A stretch of 51,732 nt of DNA from a virus, in the IMG/VR virus record IMGVR_UViG_3300041964_000086, positions 1 to 51,732 of that record; one strand, given 5' to 3'. Of the stretch, positions 19,850 to 28,420 are shown piece by piece. Below the pieces are notes generated by a model. It saw only the letters and a list, made by a program, of their open reading frames with translations, was not told the DNA's origin and searched no databases. Each line of letters begins with the position of its first letter. Position 1 is the stretch's first letter. The position numbers and the translations under genes were made by a program.

Positions 19850-20431
19850 TTACACGCCGCGGGCGAGCATTCGCGCGAGGTGCTTCTCCCCCGTCTCCTG
19901 CACGCCGCGGCTCAGCTCATCGAGCGGCGGCAGAGCGCGCGGATCCGCGCGCTGCGTGATGCTCGTCGCCAGCGCATAGACCGCGATCGCCTGGCCATCG
20001 AAATCGGCCATCAGCACGCGCGCACCTTTCGGCTGGAACACCTTCTTCCCCGTCTCCTCCTCGAAGACGCTCACGCGGCGGCCATGCGCGAGCTGATGGA
20101 TCGGGATAGTGAGCGCGCCGCCATTCTTCGCCGTGATCGTGCCGCCGTAGAGCTTCTGCGCAAAGGCGAGGTGCGCGATCGTCACCGTCGCGCCGCTGGC
20201 GTTGATCTCGGGATTCTGCGTGGCCTCGCGCACATCGCTCCAGAAATGGGTGCGCCGGCCGCCGAGCTTGTTGGGGCTATCGGCCTCCCGCTTGCGGAAG
20301 TGCGTGCGCAGATCATTCGCCACGCGCCGCCCGGCATCCTTGTAGAGCGCCACGGGATTCTGCAGCTGCGCCGCGATCTCGCGCAGCCGCGCGCTCACGG
20401 GATTGGAGATGCTGACGGCGCCGCGGATCAT
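19850..20431 (-). CDS. Virion morphogenesis protein (Mu gpG-like)
   Basis: 193 residues, ATG 20431 overlapping the stop of the MuF-like gene (ATGA). Contains the motif line typical of this family: helical N-terminus LREIAAQLQNPVALYKDAGR, DLRTHFRKREADSPNKLGGR, then a strand region with VTIAHLAFAQKLYGGTI. Mu gpG is involved in head-tail morphogenesis. Location immediately after the MuF gene is the same as F then G in Mu. Confidence 0.75.
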   Translation of the reverse strand: MIRGAVSISNPVSARLREIAAQLQNPVALYKDAGRRVANDLRTHFRKREADSPNKLGGRRTHFWSDVREATQNPEINASGATVTIAHLAFAQKLYGGTITAKNGGALTIPIHQLAHGRRVSVFEEETGKKVFQPKGARVLMADFDGQAIAVYALATSITQRADPRALPPLDELSRGVQETGEKHLARMLARGV

Positions 20432-21867
20432 GGGGAAAGTGGGATGGGCACCTTGCTGCGATCGCGAGCGGAAAAGAGCAACGTCGGGATCGTCACCTCT
20501 GCCCCGTCGAAGACGCTGGTGCCCGTGTATTTCTTGCCCGCTCCTTTGCGGAGGTAGGCGATCGTCGCGTGCGGGTGATAGTCGGGAAAATCGTTCTCGT
20601 TCGGCAGCTCGCTCAACTTGCCGTTGATCCTCTGCAGATCGTCGCTCTCGATGTCGACCTTCAGCACATCGTATTTCTCATTCTCAAAGAGCGAGAGCTT
20701 CCCGAGGCGGAGCTTGATCGGCCCTTCTCCCGCAAGCGCTTTGCGCACCTGCTCGGCGGTCTGCTTATCCTCTCCGGTCAAGCCGTAGAGCGCAGTGACG
20801 TGCGGCTCCTCTTCGCGGCCGAAGCCTTCCTCCTCGGTGTAGAGATCCTCATCGGGGATCGAGTTCGCGAAGTCGCTCATGGGCTGCGCGATCTCCGGCG
20901 GCAGATTCACTTGAGTTGACGATCTCTTGAACGGCGGCGGCTCCTCGCTTTCCTCCCCTTCGACGTTCGAAGTTCGGCGTTCGGCGTTCGACGTTTGCCC
21001 CCACCTGGCTTTGTCCCCCGCGATCTCCAGCTGCCCGCCGAACTGCTGCTGCAGCCACCCGCGCGCCTCCGGATCCAGCCCGGCGATGCTCGCCTCGGGC
21101 GCCTCATCCGGCGGCTCGGGCGTGAGCTGCTCGCCGGGTTGCACGAGGCCGAGCGCCTCGGCGTCCTCGCGATCGATCTCCTCGACGCCCATGCCGCTGC
21201 CGAAATCGAACGGCGGCCATGGGCGGCCGAAACGGGAGAGCGCGCGCCAGATCGGCGAGGTCTTCAGCGCGACCATATCGGCCCCGCTGTAGACGCCGAC
21301 ACCGCCCACCGCGGCCCGCGCATCGCTCCAGCGCTTTTTCCAGTCGCGCTCCTTGTCGCGGGCGCTTACCCGGATGAGCCGCTGCGCCGGCCAGGCATCG
21401 AGGATGTCGGGATCCTGCCCCTGCCGATGAAACGCCTTCGCCTGGGCGCCGCCGATCTGCTGCTCGTAGATGAGCTGCAGCCGGCGTTCGCCGCCGAAAT
21501 CCTGCACGCCCCCGCGCTGCTCCTGCTCCTGGGTGCGGAGGCCGAGGCGGTTGGCGGTTTTCTGGATCGTCTCGATGAATTTGCTGCGATCCATCTGGAA
21601 CGCGCCGGGCTGGCCTGCATTCGCCGCGCTCGGCACGGCCGGCGTGGCATCGCGGGCGAGCGTGATGATCTTTTGCAGCGCGCTCTTCACCTCCTGCATG
21701 GCGCGCACGCTCTCGACCCGTGCGGAGAATTGCGCGGCTTCGCGGAGCGCGGCCGGCACGCGCGTTTCCCACTCGGCCGAGCTGAGCGCCGCGCCGATCG
21801 GCGTCTTGCGGCTGAGCGCGCGCACGGCGTCGGCGAGAGGCTGCGGCTTGGTGAAGTCGAAGGGCAT
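20428..21867 (-). CDS. MuF-like head morphogenesis protein fused to a 2H phosphoesterase
   Basis: 479 residues from ATG 21867. Residues 1-280 are MuF/gp7-like: helical N-terminus, then RQGQDPDILDAWPAQRLIRV and the PWPPFDFGSGMG stretch. MuF proteins are minor capsid proteins injected or placed near the portal. Residues about 350-470 carry two His-x-Thr motifs, HVTALYG (His356, Thr358) and HATIAYL (His433, Thr435), separated by 77 residues, diagnostic of the 2H (LigT/2'-5' RNA ligase-like) phosphoesterase fold. The linker holds a repeat-encoded insertion (residues 291-303). MuF proteins with C-terminal effector domains are known; a 2H domain could cut a cyclic or 2'-5' signal nucleotide of host defence (inference). 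Confidence 0.8.
   Translation of the reverse strand: MPFDFTKPQPLADAVRALSRKTPIGAALSSAEWETRVPAALREAAQFSARVESVRAMQEVKSALQKIITLARDATPAVPSAANAGQPGAFQMDRSKFIETIQKTANRLGLRTQEQEQRGGVQDFGGERRLQLIYEQQIGGAQAKAFHRQGQDPDILDAWPAQRLIRVSARDKERDWKKRWSDARAAVGGVGVYSGADMVALKTSPIWRALSRFGRPWPPFDFGSGMGVEEIDREDAEALGLVQPGEQLTPEPPDEAPEASIAGLDPEARGWLQQQFGGQLEIAGDKARWGQTSNAERRTSNVEGEESEEPPPFKRSSTQVNLPPEIAQPMSDFANSIPDEDLYTEEEGFGREEEPHVTALYGLTGEDKQTAEQVRKALAGEGPIKLRLGKLSLFENEKYDVLKVDIESDDLQRINGKLSELPNENDFPDYHPHATIAYLRKGAGKKYTGTSVFDGAEVTIPTLLFSARDRSKVPIPLSP
20959..21001 (-). repeat. Dispersed TTCG-type repeat inside the MuF-2H gene
   Basis: Copy of the repeat at 16874-16917, with units GTTCGGCGTTCGGCGTTCG and GACGTTTGCCCC. 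In frame it encodes QTSNAERRTSNVE between the MuF and 2H domains. Confidence 0.85.
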
Positions 21868-21869
21868 AC

Positions 21870-22889
21870 TCAGAGCGAACGTCGAACATCCAACATCGAA
21901 CATCCAACATCGAAGGCAGAGGGGCGCTTCGTTCTCGAGATCCGCTCCTCGATGAGCGGCTCGTACCCCGGATTTAACTCGATGAGGATTGCTTTGCGGC
22001 CAAGCGAGAGAGCTACGGCGCCAGTGGTGCCGCTACCGCCGAAAGGATCGAGCACCACGTCGCCAGCTCGTGAGCCGGCTAGGATACAAGGTGTGATGAG
22101 CGCGGGGGGGTAAGTAGCAAAGTGAGCGGCTGCATAAGGGACCGTCGGCACTGTCCACACGCTGCGCTTGTTGCGCGTTTCAGTGACCGCACGGAAGGCT
22201 TCGCGTCCAGGGAGGGCGTTCGTCTTCCCAGCAAAGCCGCCCCGCGCAATGCTCTCGCGGACTTTCTTAGATCGGCGGTCTTGGCCGGGTCCATTCGAGC
22301 GCCCTGGGGTCGAGTGGTGCCACCCTCCCGCCGGTTCTTTGATTGCGTCCGCGTCGTAATAGTAGCGGGCGGACTTACTCAGCAGGAACAGGTATTCGTG
22401 CGCCGTGGTCGGACGATCAGTCACGCTCTCGGGCATCACGTTCGGTTTGTGCCAGATGATGTCGCGGCGCAGAAACCAGCCATCCGTCCGCAACGCAAAC
22501 GCCACCTCCCACGGGATGCCAATCAAGTCTTTCGGCTTCAGCCCGGTGTATCGCTTGTTCCTTCCGATGGGGGAATCGTGAAGGGCCTTCGCATGTTTTC
22601 CGCCCGTGTGTCCGCCCCACTTACCATCGTTCGCGTAGCTGTCCCCGAGGTTGAGCCAGAGAGTGCCGTCATCTTTGAGCACCCGGCGCACTTCGCGAAA
22701 CACTGAGACGATCTGCTCGATGTATTCGGCGGGCGAAGGCTCAAGCCCGATCTGCCCATCGACTCCATAGTCGCGCAGCCCAAAGTATGGCGGGGAGGTG
22801 ACGCAGCACTGCACGCTTTGAGCCGACATCTCGCGCAGCATCGTGCGGCAGTCTCCAACGAGCACCTGCAAACTGTCCTGGCTAGTCAT
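21870..22889 (-). CDS. Site-specific DNA methyltransferase (beta class)
   Basis: 339 residues, ATG 22889 overlapping the stop of the upstream Zn-ribbon gene. Catalytic motif IV is TSPPYFGLRDYG near residue 31, with NLGDSYA following. The AdoMet motif I is near the C-terminus (VVLDPFGGSGTTGAVALSLG). Motif order IV then I makes it a beta-class N4-cytosine or N6-adenine enzyme. Phage-borne orphan methyltransferases like this often protect phage DNA from restriction; there is no restriction gene beside it. The last 20 residues (RPSAFDVGCSMLDVRRSL) are encoded by a dispersed repeat and are probably an acquired tail. Confidence 0.9.
   Translation of the reverse strand: MTSQDSLQVLVGDCRTMLREMSAQSVQCCVTSPPYFGLRDYGVDGQIGLEPSPAEYIEQIVSVFREVRRVLKDDGTLWLNLGDSYANDGKWGGHTGGKHAKALHDSPIGRNKRYTGLKPKDLIGIPWEVAFALRTDGWFLRRDIIWHKPNVMPESVTDRPTTAHEYLFLLSKSARYYYDADAIKEPAGGWHHSTPGRSNGPGQDRRSKKVRESIARGGFAGKTNALPGREAFRAVTETRNKRSVWTVPTVPYAAAHFATYPPALITPCILAGSRAGDVVLDPFGGSGTTGAVALSLGRKAILIELNPGYEPLIEERISRTKRPSAFDVGCSMLDVRRSL
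21876..21915 (-). repeat. Dispersed repeat at the methyltransferase 3' end
   Basis: Tandem units CGAACATCCAACAT and CGAACGTC, related to the TTCG repeats at 16.9 and 21.0 kb. Supplies the C-terminal codons of the methyltransferase. Confidence 0.8.
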
Positions 22890-23104
22890 TCAAAGAGCGC
22901 GGTTCTTACGTGGTGGCGGCTGCCGCGGGTGTGGCCGATGTGCCAGCCTTGGCAATGCGGGCACTGGTAGGCATTGAGGCCGCTGGTGCGGGCTGCGGCG
23001 GCACCGTGTGCGGTCTTGCGCATGGCGATCTTTGCGCCAGCGGCATCCTTGTGCCGGACCTTGCCGTCACACGCCTTGCGTCGGATACGTCGTTTAGAGG
23101 CCAC
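22886..23104 (-). CDS. Small zinc-ribbon phage protein
   Basis: 72 residues with a GTG start at 23104 (VASKRRIRRKACDGK). Basic N-terminus and a C-terminal CPHCQGWHIGHTRG in which two Cys and two His could bind zinc. It overlaps the methyltransferase start by 4 bases. Perhaps a nucleic-acid binding accessory; no family named. An upstream in-frame extension reads as low-complexity and is not used. Confidence 0.65.
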   Translation of the reverse strand: MASKRRIRRKACDGKVRHKDAAGAKIAMRKTAHGAAAARTSGLNAYQCPHCQGWHIGHTRGSRHHVRTALFE

Positions 23105-23178
23105 GGGAAAAGGCGGACGTAGGAAGGCTAAGGGGCTACGCGGGCGAGCTCCGGGTCGAACGTCGCCCGCCCACGGGT

Positions 23179-23415
23179 TCAACTCTCGAGCTTCGTGAAG
23201 TCGAGGTGATAGGTCTCGCCCGGATTGAACTTCCCGAAGAGCTCTGGATTGGTCAGCATTAGCTTGAGTTCACCCGTGGGAGTGAACCTCGCGTAGGTGT
23301 TGTCCTCATCAGCGCCGTTGATCGGGTAGGCTCCAGACCTGCTTACCGGATTCATTGTGAGCTCCTCACCGTGCTCGGTCCGGTTGATGGAGGTGATCTT
23401 CATTTTTGCTCTCAT
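23179..23415 (-). CDS. Small conserved-looking phage protein
   Basis: 78 residues in a clean frame from ATG 23415. Strand-rich, with TMNPVSRSGAYPINGADEDN and a C-terminal KFNPGETYHLDFTKLES. No membrane segment or known motif. It lies between portal and Zn-ribbon genes. Function unknown. Confidence 0.6.
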   Translation of the reverse strand: MRAKMKITSINRTEHGEELTMNPVSRSGAYPINGADEDNTYARFTPTGELKLMLTNPELFGKFNPGETYHLDFTKLES

Positions 23416-23616
23416 AGGTTTTTTCTCTAATCGCCCAATGGCTCAGTGAAGAGGAACGGCGGGCGCAGCCTTTCCCTTGTGGATTGTCTGAACTGGAGTC
23501 CGGGCTTCGTGTGACAGGTCGCGCGGGGCGGCGTTGCATTCGCACAAAACGGCGTTGCATTCGCGTTGCAGGCAGTTTCCTGCCCGTCGATACCGTCAAA
23601 CGCGCTGGCGGGCGTT
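23416..23616. other. Intergenic region with 14-bp direct repeats
   Basis: About 200 bases between the portal stop and the next start. The sequence GGCGTTGCATTCGC occurs at 23530-23543 and 23551-23564 with a period of 21, and part of it again at 23563-23570. No gene seen. Confidence 0.6.
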
Positions 23617-25305
23617 TTAAGCACGCGGCGCGGCCCTCCCGGCAATGGCGTCGCGGACGCCCTGGATGGCGGCCGGGCCGCTCGCTTTTTCCAGCGCATC
23701 GGCGAGCGCGGCGACATCGAGCATGCCGAGGATCTCGGGCAGCTGGGTGAGCAGCGCTTCGGCCTTGGCAATGATCTCCTCGGGATCCGCGCCGTCGAGG
23801 ATGAGCTGCTCGAGCGCATCGAGCGCGGGCTTCACCGGCGCGAAGACGCGGGCATCGACATCGAGATCCTCCGCGAGCGCGGCTTCGACGATCGACGGCT
23901 TCGGCTGCCCGGAGGCACTGGGGAGCGCGCGCGTCTCGCGTGTAGCGGCGGGCGCCTCGCCCGGCGGCAGCCGGGCCGCGGGCTCTGCTGCGGCGGGCTC
24001 GGTGACGGCTGGAGGATTCGCGGCGGTCGGGATGCCAGGATCCGGCGGGGCGCCAGATCCAGCACCCGAGGCGGGTGCGCTCCCCGGAACTGCGCTCGCC
24101 GGAGCGGGCACGGCTTTCTTCGTGAGGGTGTAGCCGCTCTTTTCGCTGAGCTCGTTCTCATCCATCTCGTAGCCGGCCTCACCCGCCAGCTTGGCATCGC
24201 CGAGGATGATGCTCGGGCTGGAATCCTTGGCCGGCTTCTGCAGCTCGAAGTAGGCGAGGTGCGGCTCGCCGGGGTGCGCGCTGCGCAAGATCCCGGCGTC
24301 GAATTGCTCCTGGTAAACTTCGCTCACATTCCCGCCGATCTCGGCGGCGATCGCGAGCCAGGTATCGTCGTGCTCTTCCGCCGGGCCTTTGCCGATGCCG
24401 GTATTGCCGTCGAGCGTGGTGAGGATGCCGCCCGTGCCGGCGAGCACGATCTCCTCGCGGAAGTAGCGCAGCCGCTCGGTGAAGGGACTCCCGCTGCCGC
24501 CGCGTGCGTCGAGGATGTGCGGCTTGGCCCCGTGCGGGATGTAGCCGCGGCCATCGCTCACGATCTCATTGGCGGTCTGCTGGTAGGCGGCTTCCTTCTC
24601 GCGCGAGACTCCGGGCGGCCCCTCGAGGAAGATCGGCGGCACGGCGTAGGTGTCGCAAAACTGATCCCAATCGGCATCGGTGACGCTCATGCGGATGTGC
24701 GCCCAGGCGAAGATCTCCGCGGCGGGATCGTCGACCTCGCGCACGATCCAGTGCTGCAGCGGGATGGGCGCGCCGGTGTTGGTCGGCTCGGCCTTGCGAT
24801 CGTAGCACCACGGGGCAAAGAGCCCCAGGCGGCGCATGTGCCACTGCGGCACGGGGCGCAGCTCGACGACGGTGAGCGGCGGCAGCGCGGCGAGCTCCTC
24901 GGCGCGCGCGGGTTCGCTGCTCTTCAGCTGCCGCGCGAGGTGGCCGGCGTGGATCTTCTCGCAATGAGCAAAGCCGAGGATGTCGGCCATGGCCAGGTGT
25001 GCCCACGATTTGCGCAGATTGCCGATCCGCTCATATGCGGTGCGCAAGGTCTTCTGCTGCGCGTTCGCCTTCGCTTCATCGAAGCCGGCGGCGTCGCTGC
25101 GGATCTTGATGTCCCAATCGAGCTTGCCGAGCGAGCCGGCGAGCTTGCGCCGCACCGCGCGGCCCGTGGCGTTGCGCTTGAGGATGAAGCGGTAGAGCCA
25201 CTGCAGATCGGCATAGTAACCTTGCTCACCCATCTCGAGATGGCGCACGAGCCCGTCGAGGGTGAGGCCGCGGAGCGGGTTGAGCTGGGAAAGGCGGTCG
25301 ATCAT
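23617..25305 (-). CDS. Portal protein (DUF935, Mu gp29-like)
   Basis: 562 residues in one frame. The N-terminal 400 show the DUF935 pattern, including SLGKLDWDIKIRSDAAGFDE, EKIHAGHLARQ and ERLRYFREEIVLAGTGG. The C-terminal part is an Ala/Pro-rich linker and a helical tail. The protein forms the ring at the packaging vertex through which DNA enters and leaves the head. It is next to the large terminase, as in Mu (gp28-gp29). Confidence 0.9.
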   Translation of the reverse strand: MIDRLSQLNPLRGLTLDGLVRHLEMGEQGYYADLQWLYRFILKRNATGRAVRRKLAGSLGKLDWDIKIRSDAAGFDEAKANAQQKTLRTAYERIGNLRKSWAHLAMADILGFAHCEKIHAGHLARQLKSSEPARAEELAALPPLTVVELRPVPQWHMRRLGLFAPWCYDRKAEPTNTGAPIPLQHWIVREVDDPAAEIFAWAHIRMSVTDADWDQFCDTYAVPPIFLEGPPGVSREKEAAYQQTANEIVSDGRGYIPHGAKPHILDARGGSGSPFTERLRYFREEIVLAGTGGILTTLDGNTGIGKGPAEEHDDTWLAIAAEIGGNVSEVYQEQFDAGILRSAHPGEPHLAYFELQKPAKDSSPSIILGDAKLAGEAGYEMDENELSEKSGYTLTKKAVPAPASAVPGSAPASGAGSGAPPDPGIPTAANPPAVTEPAAAEPAARLPPGEAPAATRETRALPSASGQPKPSIVEAALAEDLDVDARVFAPVKPALDALEQLILDGADPEEIIAKAEALLTQLPEILGMLDVAALADALEKASGPAAIQGVRDAIAGRAAPRA

Positions 25306-25311
25306 TGGTTT

Positions 25312-25441
25312 ACCACGAAGGGCACTAAGGGCACGAAGGGGGGAGGATTTGAGGATCCGAGAAAGTCACCGGCACGACGCGGGCGGCGAATGGCGACGGA
25401 AAACCGTTCCGAACCTTTGTGCTCTTCGTGCCCTTCGTGGT
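25312..25441. repeat. Dispersed inverted repeat element A (ACCACGAAGG type)
   Basis: Left arm 25312-25341 (ACCACGAAGGGCACTAAG...), right arm 25416-25441 reading TTTGTGCTCTTCGTGCCC then TTCGTGGT. The arms are inverted copies around a 74-base centre. The element fills the gap between portal and terminase genes. Two further copies lie at 27.1 and 27.9 kb. Repeats of this kind are common in Verrucomicrobia and Planctomycetes intergenic DNA (general knowledge). Confidence 0.85.
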
Positions 25442-25452
25442 GAGATCTCTTT

Positions 25453-26990
25453 TCATCCCACGCACCCCCTGCGTTGCCGGGTCATCTTCTCCCGCGCGCT
25501 GCGCACCACGCCGGCGGTCTGCTCGGCGATGCGCACCGCGAGCTCGTGAAAGCGGCGGAACGTCCCGACCTCGGCTTGCGAGTAGCCGGCGCGCACCGCG
25601 AGCGCGAGCGCCCAGAAGCGATCGGCATGGCCGCGCACGCCGTCGCGGCTGGCGGCGATGCTCACCCGGCCGCCGGGGCTGACGATCTTCTCGGGCTTGC
25701 GCAGGTCGTCGCGCAGCTCCGGATCCTGAAAGATCTCGAGCGTCTTATCCTCGAAGCAGCCGCGCAGATCGGTGGCCATGATCTCCGTCACCTTCGCGGT
25801 GAGCGTCTTGCGGCCTTCGGTGGCGATGCGGGCGGTGATCGGCTCGGTGCTGGCGAAGTGCACGCCACCGATGAGCTCGTCGCTAAACTCATCGACGAGA
25901 TAGTCGTAGGCGCCGGTGCCGTTGCCGGTCATGTCGATCTCCAGCCGGCGAAAGCGGGGCATGGTGCAGACGACGCGCGCCTGCGCATTCTGCTGCGGGG
26001 TGCGCAGATCTTCCATGATGAGCTCGGCGATCATGCGGCGGGTCTCGCCGATGCGCTCGAGCACGGTGATGACCGAAAGATCGCGGTTGCGGGCGAAATC
26101 CCATCCGCATTCGAGCACGCCCTCGGCGCGGTAAAGCCGCTGGATCGTATCGATGCTCCACTCCTGCCGATCGGGCTGCAGCAGCTCCACCCGCATCGCG
26201 GCGTCGATGAGCTCCTGCGTGAGGAGCGGCATGTTTTCATCCTCAAAGGTGCACTCGTAGTTTTGGTCGTAAGCGCGCTTGTCGCTCGCCTCGGCGCGGG
26301 CCTGCTCGGGCGTGATCGGTTGCCCGGTGACGGCGCTGTAGATCTTGATCGCGCCCATGGCATACGCATCCGAGCGGCGCACGCGGTAGTACGGCATCCG
26401 CCCTTCGCTGATGAGCTGGAAGAACATGTTCTGCCGGCCGTTGCCGGTGCTGGCGATGCGGCAGAGGAAATCGGGATTGCTCGAGATGATCGGCTCGGCC
26501 GCATTCCCAGATCGCGCGGCTGTCTTCGTGGAAAGCGAACTCGTCGAGGATGAGATCGCCGGAGAAACCGCGCGCGGTGCGGGGATTGGCGGCGAGCACC
26601 TTGATGCGGCCGGTCTTGCCGCCGATGGTGATGCGGATCTCGAACCGCATATTGTCGAACTTCAGATCTTCGCTGAGATCTCCGCCTCGATGACGACGCC
26701 CATCTTGTGGCAAACGTCCTGGCCTTGAGCACGAACTCGCTGCCGTTGTCGCGCGAGTTGCTCAGCACCGTGACGACCGCCGGGGTATTGCAGGAGCCGA
26801 TCGACGGCCAGGCGGCGAGGGTGTAGCTCTTCCCGATCTGCCGCGACCAATGGATGATCTGCGTCTTGGTGACGTGATCGTAAAAGACCGGCACCTGGTA
26901 GGTGCGCATCGGCACCAGCGGCGGCGGGGCGTTCACCTCGCCCGTGGCGAGGATGCCGAGGCGAAGATCCGCGAACATCGAGGCGTGCAT
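25453..26990 (-). CDS. Large terminase subunit (Mu gp28-like; frameshifted)
   Basis: About 512 residues rebuilt from three frames. N-terminal ATPase: a Walker A-like RQIGKSYT after IIHW, then the Walker B-like LILDEFAFHEDS. Breaks occur near 26.70 and 26.50 kb; the last 324 residues from 26427 are intact. The nuclease domain begins GWDFARNRDLSVITVLE, with acidic catalytic candidates, followed by EIDMTGNGTGAYDYLV. It cuts and pumps DNA into the prohead. Start taken at ATG 26990 (MHASMFADLRLG); 26978 is an alternative. The breaks are probably sequencing errors, as protein quality continues across them. Confidence 0.8.
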
Positions 26991-27062
26991 GTGTCGACGC
27001 CGCAGGTGATCAGCCACGCCCAGATGAGCTTGAGGGTGATCACGCTTGCACCTCTCGGATTT

Positions 27063-27347
27063 TACCACGGAGGGCACGGAGAGCACGAGGAGGAGAGGGA
27101 CTGCTTCTCGATGCAGTCGTGCTCGCGAAGTGGTTCGTTTAGCCCCATCTCGCGCTTGCCGATCGGTGCATCGAGCAGATCAGGCACTTGCCGGAAAGTG
27201 ACGCTTGAAATCAGCGACCATCCTCTCGCGGAGAAAGCGCGATCGCGCCAGTAGCACTCGTAAGGGTTGCGGTCTTGCGCAGCACAAAGCGACGGATTGC
27301 GTCTTTGATTTTTCTCCACCCTCCGTGCTCTCCGTGTTCTCCGTGGT
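27063..27347. repeat. Dispersed inverted repeat element B
   Basis: Arms ACCACGGAGGGCACGGAGAG (27063 on) and CTCCGTGCTCTCCGTG...CCGTGGT (27320-27347) enclose 225 bases. The enclosed minus-strand frame (27062-27319) is likely incidental. Same family as elements A and C with G for A substitutions. Lies between terminase large and small genes. Confidence 0.8.
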
Positions 27348-27350
27348 GAA

Positions 27351-27931
27351 TCATCCGGCGCTCCTTACTCCCACGGGTTTGAAGTCGGCGGGGGCGGCGC
27401 CGAAGAGGCGCAGGCGCACGCGGTTGATCTTCTCGGTTTCGTCGATCGACTTGTCGCTCACGATGCCCTGGATCTCCTTGGCGTGTTTGATCGCCGCCTG
27501 GCTGGCATCGAACTGATCCTGCTCGATCTTGTGCGCGAGCGCCTGGGCGCCGCGGTCGCTGTCGCGCATGCGCTTGATGATCTTGCTCAGCACATCGAGA
27601 TCGAGCTCCTTGTCGTCAGTGTCGCGGTTGACGAGTTTGTCGAGGATCTCATCGCTGATGATCAGCGCGGCGGCGTCGGCGGTGGAATTGCCGGCGCGGG
27701 TCGCCTCGCGCATCTGCTCGCGCAGCTCGGCGGCTTTGCCGATGCGGGCGAGGTGCTGGCAAACGTGGTGCTCTTGAAGCTGCGCGCGCCCATGAGCGAG
27801 ACCTCGATGCCATACTCGCCCGCGAGCTCCTGCACCTTGGCCAGGGTGAGGCCGGGTGTCTTCCAGCAGCGATCGAGAAACTCCTGCAGCTCCTCGGCGC
27901 TCAGCGATTTGGCGATCTTGTTGGCGTCCAT
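27351..27931 (-). CDS. Small terminase-like protein (Mu gp27 / DUF3486; one frameshift)
   Basis: About 193 residues. N-terminus MDANKIAKSLSAEELQEFLD, then a helix-turn-helix-like TLAKVQELAGEYGIEVSLMG. After FKSTTFA (near 27.76 kb) the frame changes and continues as LARIGKAAELREQMREATR and a helical, charged middle to RLRLFGAAPADFKPVGVRS. This fits the gp27 family found beside gp28 in Mu-like phages, thought to recognise DNA for packaging. Start at ATG 27931. Confidence 0.75.
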
Positions 27932-27940
27932 CTGAATCAA

Positions 27941-28139
27941 ACCACGAAGGGCACGAAGAGCACGAAGGGGGAAGGGAAATGCCGGATGATCCAAAACCCT
28001 CTCTTTTGACGGGTCCGGCTGACTCCGTGCTGCATGTCCGCCTCAATGCAGCGAGGCTGGCTTTGCTTGCGCAGTGAGCCACTCGGGTAGCGTCCAAAGT
28101 GTTTCCGAGCCCGTTGTGCTCTTTGTGCCCTTCGTGGTG
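27941..28139. repeat. Dispersed inverted repeat element C
   Basis: Left arm ACCACGAAGGGCACGAAGAG (27941 on), right arm TTGTGCTCTTTGTGCCCTTC (28114 on) then GTGGT. Encloses about 140 bases without a gene. Third copy of the ACCACGAAGG family within 3 kb. Confidence 0.85.
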
Positions 28140-28154
28140 AAACATCGGGTGAGT

Positions 28155-28420
28155 TTAGGCGAGGCCTGGGTGGCGAGGTGATCGCGGCCTTGGCGCGGAT
28201 CCGCCAGCGGGCGTTCTCGGGGCTAATCAGCTTCTCGGTGGTCTCGGCGAGCTGGTGATCTTGCAGGTAGAGGAGCTCGCTTTTCACCTCGTCGGTGGTC
28301 ACGGGAAAGCGGCCAGCTTCGCCCGATCTGGAGCGTGGTGATGGGCAGGCCACTACTTGCCGAGCCGTTGAGCTGGAGCAGGAGGCAGTTGCGGAAGAGT
28401 TCGCGAGATTCAGCGTTCAT
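28155..28420 (-). CDS. Small winged-helix-like phage protein (frameshifted)
   Basis: About 88 residues: MNAESRELFRNCLLLQLNGS and LPITTLQIG in one frame; then FPVTTDEVKSELLYLQDHQL and LISPENARWRIRAK in another. It ends, after restoring two G, with RDHLATQGLA at a TAA at 28155. The pattern (helices, then strand WRI near a C-terminal RDxLA) resembles small winged-helix proteins often seen before gp27 in Mu-like phages. All three breaks are at short G/C homopolymers. Confidence 0.6.

Noticed and set aside
27062-27319. An 85-codon minus-strand frame inside repeat element B
   Set aside because: It lies almost entirely within the repeat element, with ends made by the arms, and has no protein features to support it.
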